Under the pieces are notes generated by a model, which did no database searches, was not told the DNA's origin, and saw only the letters and a program-made list of their open reading frames with translations. Of a stretch of DNA of 10,598 nt, positions 5,977 through 10,598 are shown piece by piece. Origin of the DNA: Gemmatimonadales bacterium (GTDB lineage Bacteria; Gemmatimonadota; Gemmatimonadetes; Gemmatimonadales; GWC2-71-9); assembly GCA_013816685.1 (NCBI GenBank), contig JACDDX010000034.1, forward strand, positions 1 through 10,598, read 5' to 3'. Both the position numbers and the translations under genes were made by a program. Numbering within the stretch: the first letter of the stretch is position 1; each line of letters starts with the position of its first letter.

Positions 5977-6462
5977 GTGAATCGCCCCGCCACTCCCGCC
6001 GATGAGTCCCGCCACTCGGTCGCACGCAACCCGCGCGCGACCCACGACTACCACATCCTCGAGACCTGGGAAACCGGCATCGTCCTCACCGGCACGGAGG
6101 TGAAATCGCTGCGTGGCGGCAAGGCGTCCATCAAGGAAGCCTACGCGCGACTCCACAACGGCGAGGTGTTTCTCGAAGGCATGAACATCACGCCGTACGC
6201 GCAGGGCAATCGCTACAATCACGATCCGGTGCGCAGCCGGAAGCTGCTGCTGCACCGCCGGGAGATCGAGCGCATGATCGGCGCGGTCGAACAGCGGGGG
6301 CTCACGCTCGTGCCGCTCGAGCTGTACTTCCTTCGGGGCCGCGCGAAAATTGCCCTCGCACTCGGGAAGGGCAAGAAGGAGCACGACAAGCGCGAGGACA
6401 TCAAGCGGCGAATCGTCGAACGCGAGACCGCGCGCGCCGTCTCGCTCCGCGGGCGCCGGTGA
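5977..6462 (+). CDS. smpB: SsrA-binding protein SmpB
   Basis: A 161-residue protein, typical for SmpB. It binds tmRNA (SsrA) and delivers it to stalled ribosomes for trans-translation, tagging the nascent chain for degradation. The signatures are clear: HDYHILETWETGIVLTGTEVKSLR (23-46, two adjoining motifs), the GKASIKEAYARL segment, LVPLELYF (111-118) and the C-terminal GKGKKEHDKRE (130-140) that begins the basic tail reaching into the decoding centre. The GTG start at 5977 is supported by AAGG 7 nt upstream and by the promoter at 5931-5959. The ~20 residues before HDYHILE are a family-typical variable extension. It is the first gene of the rightward operon, and its stop overlaps the amidase start in GTGA. 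The ssrA RNA gene itself is not in this window. Confidence 0.96.
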   Translation: MNRPATPADESRHSVARNPRATHDYHILETWETGIVLTGTEVKSLRGGKASIKEAYARLHNGEVFLEGMNITPYAQGNRYNHDPVRSRKLLLHRREIERMIGAVEQRGLTLVPLELYFLRGRAKIALALGKGKKEHDKREDIKRRIVERETARAVSLRGRR

Positions 6463-7694
6463 TCGGCGCGATTCTCCTCGCCGTCGCGCTCGCCGCGATG
6501 CCGGTCGAGGCGCAGCGGGTCCCACCGAAGGCGGTCACGATCGCGGGGGCCACGGGTGAGATTCGGATCGCGGTGCGCCGCGATGCCGACGGCGCGCCGG
6601 TGCTGCCGGCGCCGGCGCTCCTTGCGGCTCTGGGCGGTGCAGTCCGGCTGGACGGGGCCTGGGCCGAGGTCAACGTCGCTCGCCAGCCGTTCCGCTTCCT
6701 CGTCGGCGCGCCGTTGTACCGGTTCAGCGACCGGGTGCGCCCGCTCGCCGGTTCTGCTTCCATCACCCGCGACACGCTCTTCCTTCCATTACAGTTCGTC
6801 GCCGAGATCGTTCCCTATTTTCTGGGCGAACGCTATCGCTACGACCGTGCGCGAGCGCGGCTCGTGGACCTGGGCGACGGCGCCCAGCGGGTGGCGGTCG
6901 CCGATCCGGCCGGACCGGCGCCCCGTCGCAGCAGCGACATCCGCACGCCGGGGCTGCGAGCCGGGCACGTCGTCACCGTCGACCCGGGCCACGGCGGCGT
7001 CGACCCCGGCAATCCGGGACTCTTCTTCCCGCGCGGCACGCGCGAGAAGGATGTCACCCTTCAGGTTGGACTCCTGCTCCGCGAGGAGCTGCGCCGCCGC
7101 GGCGTGAGCGTCCGGATGACGCGGACCACCGACACGCTCATCGCGCTCGGTGATCGCGGTGGTTACTGCAGCGAGAGCTGCGACCTGTTCGTCAGCCTGC
7201 ACGTCAATTCGATCGCTCGCCGCCGCGGCTACACCGGCGTTCGCGGTTTCGAGACCTACTTTCTGGCCGAGGCGAAGACCGAAGAGGCCGCGCGCGTCGC
7301 GAAGATGGAGAACGACGCGGTACGCTTCGAGTCGGTGCAGGCGACCGATGCATCCGGCAGCGGCCTCGACTTCATCCTCAAGGATCTTCAGCTCAACGAG
7401 CACCTGCGGGAATCGGCGCGGCTGGCCGAACTGGTGCAGAAGGGGATCGGCGCCATTCACACCGGTCCCAGCCACGGCGTGAAGCAGGCCGGCTTCATGG
7501 TGCTGACCACCGCGCGTCGCCCGTCGATTCTCGTCGAGATGGGCTACAGTACCAATCCGGAGGATGGACGGTTCCTGACCACCCGCACCAGCCAGCGTGC
7601 CATTGCGTCGTCGGTGGCCGACGCAGTGGTGGCCTATCTCCTGGATTACGAGCGGAAAACCGGCACGGTGAGTGACGCGGGGCGGCGCCGGTGA
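6459..7694 (+). CDS. Secreted N-acetylmuramoyl-L-alanine amidase with N-terminal stalk-like domain
   Basis: A 411-residue precursor. Residues 1-18 look like a short signal peptide (hydrophobic, VEA before a likely cleavage point), though its n-region lacks positive charge. Residues ~25-140 resemble the copper-amine-oxidase N-terminal-like (stalk) domain common in cell-wall proteins, with repeated beta strands such as SITRDTLFLPLQFVAEIVP. Residues ~168-395 are an Amidase_3 domain: VDPGHGG (zinc ligand His178), TREKDV (ligand Glu196), SLHVNS (ligand His248) and the catalytic glutamate in LVEMGYSTNPED (Glu360). The family cuts the amide between N-acetylmuramic acid and L-alanine in the periplasm and acts in daughter-cell separation and wall turnover. 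All catalytic residues are kept. The GTG start overlaps the smpB stop and lacks a clear ribosome-binding site, so translation is probably coupled. Whether an EnvC/NlpD-like activator is needed cannot be told here. Confidence 0.9.
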   Translation: MIGAILLAVALAAMPVEAQRVPPKAVTIAGATGEIRIAVRRDADGAPVLPAPALLAALGGAVRLDGAWAEVNVARQPFRFLVGAPLYRFSDRVRPLAGSASITRDTLFLPLQFVAEIVPYFLGERYRYDRARARLVDLGDGAQRVAVADPAGPAPRRSSDIRTPGLRAGHVVTVDPGHGGVDPGNPGLFFPRGTREKDVTLQVGLLLREELRRRGVSVRMTRTTDTLIALGDRGGYCSESCDLFVSLHVNSIARRRGYTGVRGFETYFLAEAKTEEAARVAKMENDAVRFESVQATDASGSGLDFILKDLQLNEHLRESARLAELVQKGIGAIHTGPSHGVKQAGFMVLTTARRPSILVEMGYSTNPEDGRFLTTRTSQRAIASSVADAVVAYLLDYERKTGTVSDAGRRR

Positions 7695-9172
7695 GGCGAG
7701 CGACGGCCGTGGCGGCCGCCCTGCTGCTTAGCGGCTGCGTCTATTACAACGGGATGTACAACACCCGGCGCCTCGCGGGCTCCGCGTGGAAGGCCGAGCG
7801 CGAGGGCCGGGTGTATCAGGCGAGCGGGCTCTGGGGTCAGGTCGCGGTCAGGGCCGACTCGGTCATGGTGCGGCATCCGACCAGCCGGTGGGCCGACGAG
7901 GCCGGTGTCCTGCGCGGCATCGCGCTGGCTCGTCTGCGACAGTGCGACGACGCGATGAGCCTGCTGGCCCGGACGCCGCGCTCGGGACCGCGTTCCCGGA
8001 TCGCGGAGGAGGCCGCGTTGGCACTGGGCCGCTGCCACGTCCGGGCGGGACAACTGGAGGCGGCGGATTTCGCCTTTGCCCCGGTGCTCGGCAGTCACGA
8101 TCCGGGCCGGCGGTCCCAGGCCAGAGTCGAACATGCCCGGGTGCTCCGGTCCCGTGGACGATACGCCGAAGCCCTCGCGGCGCTGGATTCCCTCGCTAGT
8201 TCGGGCGACGCCGTGCCGGGCGCCAGAGAGGAGCGTCTGCTCGCCCTGGCCGGGGGCGGGCGCCGCGCCGCCGCCCTGGCAGCCGCCGATTCTCTGGTCC
8301 GCCAATCCGATTCCACCCGGATCTGGGACTCGCTGCTCGTCGCAGTCGCCGAAGCCGATCCGGTCGTCGCGTCGGGAGTGCTCGACATCGTGCTCCTGAA
8401 GGCCCGGGTGCCACCGATCAAGCGCGCGCGCTGGATGCTGGATGATGGTCTGCGACTGGTACCGCGCGACCCCGCGCGTGCACGCAGGCGGTTTCAACAG
8501 GCGGTGCGGGCCAGTGGAGGCAGCGTCGGGTCGGGTGAAGCCCGGCTGCAGTTGCTGCGGATGGATCTCGCCGACGCCCGCACCCCGGACGATCTCCGGC
8601 GCCGGCAGGGGGAGCTCCGAGGGCTGGAGGACAAAGTGGCGTTTTTCGGCGGTGACATCGCCTCGCTGAGCGCCGCCGTCGCCGCCGTGCTGGCCGCCGA
8701 TACCATCACCGCCGGCGCACCGCAAGGCGATATCCTCCTCTTCCTGTCGGGAGAGACCGCCCGCGACGTGCTCTCGGCCAATCGCCTGGCCGCGGCGCTC
8801 TTCCGCCGCTCGGCCGTGGAATGGCCCGAGTCGCCGTACGCCGCCAAGGCGTTGCTCGCGGCCCTCCGGCTGGACCCGGCGTGGTCCGACAGCGCGCAGA
8901 CCCTGTTGCAGGGACGTTACGCGCTCAACCCCTACGTCGTCGTGCTGCGCGGAATGGACGATCCCGAGTACTCGCGGCTCGAAGATTCGCTCAGCGCCTT
9001 TGCGTCGGCGGCGGGCCGCGCTATGGTGCCGAGCGGGGCGCGCCCAGGTGCTCGCGGGCGGCGGCGACCCGATCTCAGCGACGATGCCGAGGAGGATGAC
9101 CGACTCCTCCGGAAGCGACAGGGCCGCCGATCGGGCAGGGCGCCGGGATCGCGGGTCCCGGAAACCCGGTGA
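7691..9172 (+). CDS. TPR-type outer-membrane lipoprotein of unknown function (BamD/YbgF-like helical repeats)
   Basis: A 493-residue precursor. The N-terminus MRRATAVAAALLLSGC is a lipoprotein signal with lipobox LSGC, and Cys16 would be acylated. Immediately after it comes the motif YYNGMYN (18-24). Residues ~25-320 are alanine- and arginine-rich amphipathic helices with a TPR-like rhythm (for example AEEAALALGRCHVRAGQLEAADF, in parts), and residues ~370-430 contain another BamD-like unit, AALFRRSAVEWPESPY. The last ~45 residues (from about 448) are rich in Arg, Gly, Pro and Asp and look disordered. This suggests a periplasm-facing, membrane-anchored scaffold. The BamD likeness is fold-level only; length and surroundings do not match canonical BamD. 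The GTG start overlaps the amidase stop by 4 nt, so a role next to the amidase in envelope maintenance is reasonable but inferred. The stop overlaps the pyrD start in the same way. Confidence 0.75.
   Translation: MRRATAVAAALLLSGCVYYNGMYNTRRLAGSAWKAEREGRVYQASGLWGQVAVRADSVMVRHPTSRWADEAGVLRGIALARLRQCDDAMSLLARTPRSGPRSRIAEEAALALGRCHVRAGQLEAADFAFAPVLGSHDPGRRSQARVEHARVLRSRGRYAEALAALDSLASSGDAVPGAREERLLALAGGGRRAAALAAADSLVRQSDSTRIWDSLLVAVAEADPVVASGVLDIVLLKARVPPIKRARWMLDDGLRLVPRDPARARRRFQQAVRASGGSVGSGEARLQLLRMDLADARTPDDLRRRQGELRGLEDKVAFFGGDIASLSAAVAAVLAADTITAGAPQGDILLFLSGETARDVLSANRLAAALFRRSAVEWPESPYAAKALLAALRLDPAWSDSAQTLLQGRYALNPYVVVLRGMDDPEYSRLEDSLSAFASAAGRAMVPSGARPGARGRRRPDLSDDAEEDDRLLRKRQGRRSGRAPGSRVPETR
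9143..9169 (+). promoter_or_regulatory. Alternative hairpins over the pyrD ribosome-binding region (tentative)
   Basis: CCGGG (9143-9147) can pair with CCCGG at 9157-9161 or with the second copy at 9165-9169. CGGGT (9152-9156) can pair with ACCCG (9164-9168). The CGGGT/ACCCG fold puts the only Shine-Dalgarno-like bases, GGA (9160-9162), in its loop, just before GTG 9169. Short GC stems arise easily at this GC content and ribosomes reading the upstream gene would open them, so a regulatory role is speculative. Confidence 0.2.
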
Positions 9173-10035
9173 GCCCGATCGAAGTCCTCGGGCTGCCGTT
9201 TCAGAATCCGCTGCTCCTCGCCGCGGGCACAGCCGGTTTCGGGCAGGAGCTGGACGGGGTGATGGATCTCGACCGGCTCGGTGGTATCGTCACGAAGGCG
9301 GTGTCACGCGATCCGCGCGCGGGCAATCGCGCCCCGCGCGTAGCGGAGTTCCGGGGCGGCATGCTCAACTCCGTCGGCCTGGCGAATCCCGGTCTCGAGC
9401 GCGCACGGCACGACCTGATCCCGTGGCTCAGCCGGCGGCTCCGGCGGGCGCACACGCTGGTGAACGTCGTGGGGTTCAGCCCCGAAGAATACGCCGACGT
9501 GGTGAGCGGGCTGGACGGCGTGCCGGGCCTGGCGGGCTTCGAGCTCAACCTGTCGTGCCCCAACACCAGCGCGGGCGGAATCGAGTTTGGCGCCGATGCC
9601 GATTGCGTCCGGCGCATCGTGGGCGACTGCCGCCGTCGAACCGCGCTCCCGCTGCTGGCCAAGCTCTCCCCGGTCGTGCCCGATATCGCTGGTATGGCGG
9701 TGGTCGCGCGGGACGCGGGAGCCGACGGGATCTCGGTGGTGAATACCATGCCCGGTATGATCTTCGATGGCGCGACAGGACCCGCGCGCGTGGGCAACGG
9801 CTACGGTGGCGTGAGCGGGCCGGCGCTGCTGGCCGTGGGGGTGCTCGCCGCGGCGCGGGTGGTCGAGCGGACCGGCGGCATGCCGGTCATCGGCGTCGGC
9901 GGGGTGCGGAGCGCGACGGATGTCCGGCAGTACCTCCGGGTGGGCGCGTCGCTCGTCGCCATCGGAACCGCGGCCCTGGCCGATCCGCATCTGCCCGAAC
10001 GGATCGTCGCCGAGCTGGAGCGTGGCGATGGCTGA
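9169..10035 (+). CDS. pyrD: Dihydroorotate dehydrogenase, class 1B catalytic subunit
   Basis: A 288-residue FMN-dependent TIM-barrel enzyme that oxidises dihydroorotate to orotate, the fourth step of UMP synthesis. N-terminal NPLLLAAGTAGFG matches the family. The active-site loop FELNLSCPNTSAGG (124-137) carries Asn127 and the catalytic base Cys130. A cysteine rather than serine marks class 1, and the following AGGIEFG points to class 1B over 1A. Other sites are LAKLSP (Lys165), VVNTMPG (Asn192) and the FMN-phosphate region IGVGGV (241-246). There is no N-terminal membrane extension, as expected for a cytosolic class 1 enzyme. Class 1B normally works with PyrK, an FAD/[2Fe-2S] subunit that passes electrons to NAD+; no pyrK gene is visible here. 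The GTG start overlaps the lipoprotein stop (GTGA), and pyrF starts 8 nt before this gene ends. Confidence 0.93.
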   Translation: MSPIEVLGLPFQNPLLLAAGTAGFGQELDGVMDLDRLGGIVTKAVSRDPRAGNRAPRVAEFRGGMLNSVGLANPGLERARHDLIPWLSRRLRRAHTLVNVVGFSPEEYADVVSGLDGVPGLAGFELNLSCPNTSAGGIEFGADADCVRRIVGDCRRRTALPLLAKLSPVVPDIAGMAVVARDAGADGISVVNTMPGMIFDGATGPARVGNGYGGVSGPALLAVGVLAAARVVERTGGMPVIGVGGVRSATDVRQYLRVGASLVAIGTAALADPHLPERIVAELERGDG

Positions 10036-10598
10036 GGTGATCGTGGCGCTCGACGTCGCCAGCGGAGAAGCCGTCGAGCTGCTGCTCGACCGCCTGCCGG
10101 CGGCGCGGTGGGTCAAGCTCGGATCGGTGCTGATGACGCGGGAAGGGCCCGCGCTCGTGCGGGCGCTCGCAGCACGCGGGCTGCAGGTATTCCTCGATCT
10201 CAAGTGGCACGATATCCCCAATACCGTGGCCGGCGCCGTCGCCGCCGCGCGTGAGCTGGGAGTTTCGATGGCGACCGTGCATCTGGTGGGCGGGGCCGCG
10301 ATGCTCCGGGCGGCCGCCGCCGAACGAGGCCCGGGGCTGGGGCTCGTCGGCGTGACCGTTCTGACGTCGCACGATGCGTCCTCCTACGCCAGGGTGATGG
10401 GGCGGGAAGCGGTGGAAATCGAGGCGGAGGTTGCCCGGCTGGCGGCGACCGCGATTCCGTCCGGGTTGCAGGGCGTGGTCTGCTCCCCTCACGAGGCGGC
10501 TGCCGTCCGGACGATCATCGGGCCAGAGGCGTGGCTGATCGTGCCTGGCATCCGCGGACGCGACGATACGCCCGGGGATCAGTCCCGCGTAGCGAGCG
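10028..10598 (+). CDS. pyrF: Orotidine 5'-phosphate decarboxylase (3' end outside window)
   Basis: Starting at ATG 10028, inside the end of pyrD, the frame stays open to the window edge, giving 190 residues of a protein usually about 230 long. It begins MAEVIVALDVASGEA. The OMP decarboxylase catalytic set is present: Asp9, Lys30, and the signature DLKWHDIPNTV with Asp57, Lys59 and Asp62 (the D-x-K-x-x-D charged network). VTVLTSH, GVVCSPHEA and the phosphate-binding LIVPGIRGRD...GDQSRVAS segment follow in the expected order. The enzyme converts OMP to UMP, the last step of de novo pyrimidine synthesis. The 8-nt overlap with pyrD suggests coupled translation of two enzymes separated by one step (PyrE, not seen here). 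The absence of a stop is due only to the window boundary. Confidence 0.93.
   Translation, partial: MAEVIVALDVASGEAVELLLDRLPAARWVKLGSVLMTREGPALVRALAARGLQVFLDLKWHDIPNTVAGAVAAARELGVSMATVHLVGGAAMLRAAAAERGPGLGLVGVTVLTSHDASSYARVMGREAVEIEAEVARLAATAIPSGLQGVVCSPHEAAAVRTIIGPEAWLIVPGIRGRDDTPGDQSRVAS

Noticed and set aside
7646..8725. Minus-strand frame of 359 codons opposite the lipoprotein
   Set aside because: Composition is low-complexity Gly/Arg/His, no domain is recognisable, and the plus-strand lipoprotein with lipobox and coupled start explains the region.
8990..9172. Frameshift suspected in the basic C-terminal tail of the lipoprotein
   Set aside because: No alternative frame continues a recognisable domain, and the frame ends in a GTGA overlap with pyrD matching the other operon junctions, which supports an intact gene with a disordered tail.
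9000..10040. Plus-strand frame of 346 codons across the lipoprotein end and pyrD
   Set aside because: It is a shifted frame of pyrD with arginine-rich nonsense composition; pyrD is unmistakable in its own frame.

Overview
The window is high-GC, densely packed bacterial chromosome with ordinary housekeeping content. No plasmid, phage, insertion sequence or CRISPR signal is visible. The gene families, the GTG starts, the class 1B dihydroorotate dehydrogenase and a lipoprotein with a Cys-Val-Tyr-Tyr-Asn start suggest a Gram-negative-type bacterium, possibly Gemmatimonadota. That assignment is inference from gene content and style; no rRNA or other marker is present to settle it.

Layout. (1) Positions 1-518 (+) hold the C-terminal end of a polytopic membrane protein of the flippase-like / lysylphosphatidylglycerol synthase TM family. 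It converges through a structured 102-nt gap (hairpins at 541-567 and 570-591) on a small cupin gene (953-621, -). (2) The cupin is divergent from an aspartase-type lyase gene (957-2378, +), with only 3 nt between the two start codons. (3) The lyase abuts, stop to stop with no gap, a calcineurin-like metallophosphoesterase gene (3191-2379, -). (4) An 85-nt divergent promoter region leads into a rightward cluster: a nucleotidyltransferase-fold protein (3277-4077), an Rrf2-type regulator with three cysteines (4090-4548) and a MoeB/ThiF-rhodanese fusion (4545-5714). A hairpin at 5715-5730 closes this cluster. (5) A tRNA-Leu(CAG) gene lies on the minus strand (5882-5799). (6) Divergent from it is a tight rightward operon: smpB (5977-6462), a secreted N-acetylmuramoyl-L-alanine amidase (6459-7694), a TPR-type lipoprotein (7691-9172), pyrD (9169-10035) and pyrF (10028 to the window end, incomplete).

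How the genes relate. The Rrf2-MoeB/rhodanese pair looks like a sulfur-transfer unit with its own cysteine-containing regulator. The last operon joins ribosome rescue (SmpB), cell-wall hydrolysis, an envelope lipoprotein of unknown role and two steps of UMP synthesis. Its first three internal junctions are the same 4-nt GTGA stop/start overlap, also found at the Rrf2-MoeB junction, which points to strong translational coupling. The clearest regulatory signal is a pair of back-to-back sigma70-like promoters between tRNA-Leu and smpB. Their two -35 boxes form a perfect inverted repeat (GGTCAA-9-TTGACC).

I found no convincing previously undescribed system. The findings are mostly small architectural or regulatory oddities plus one poorly characterised lipoprotein.
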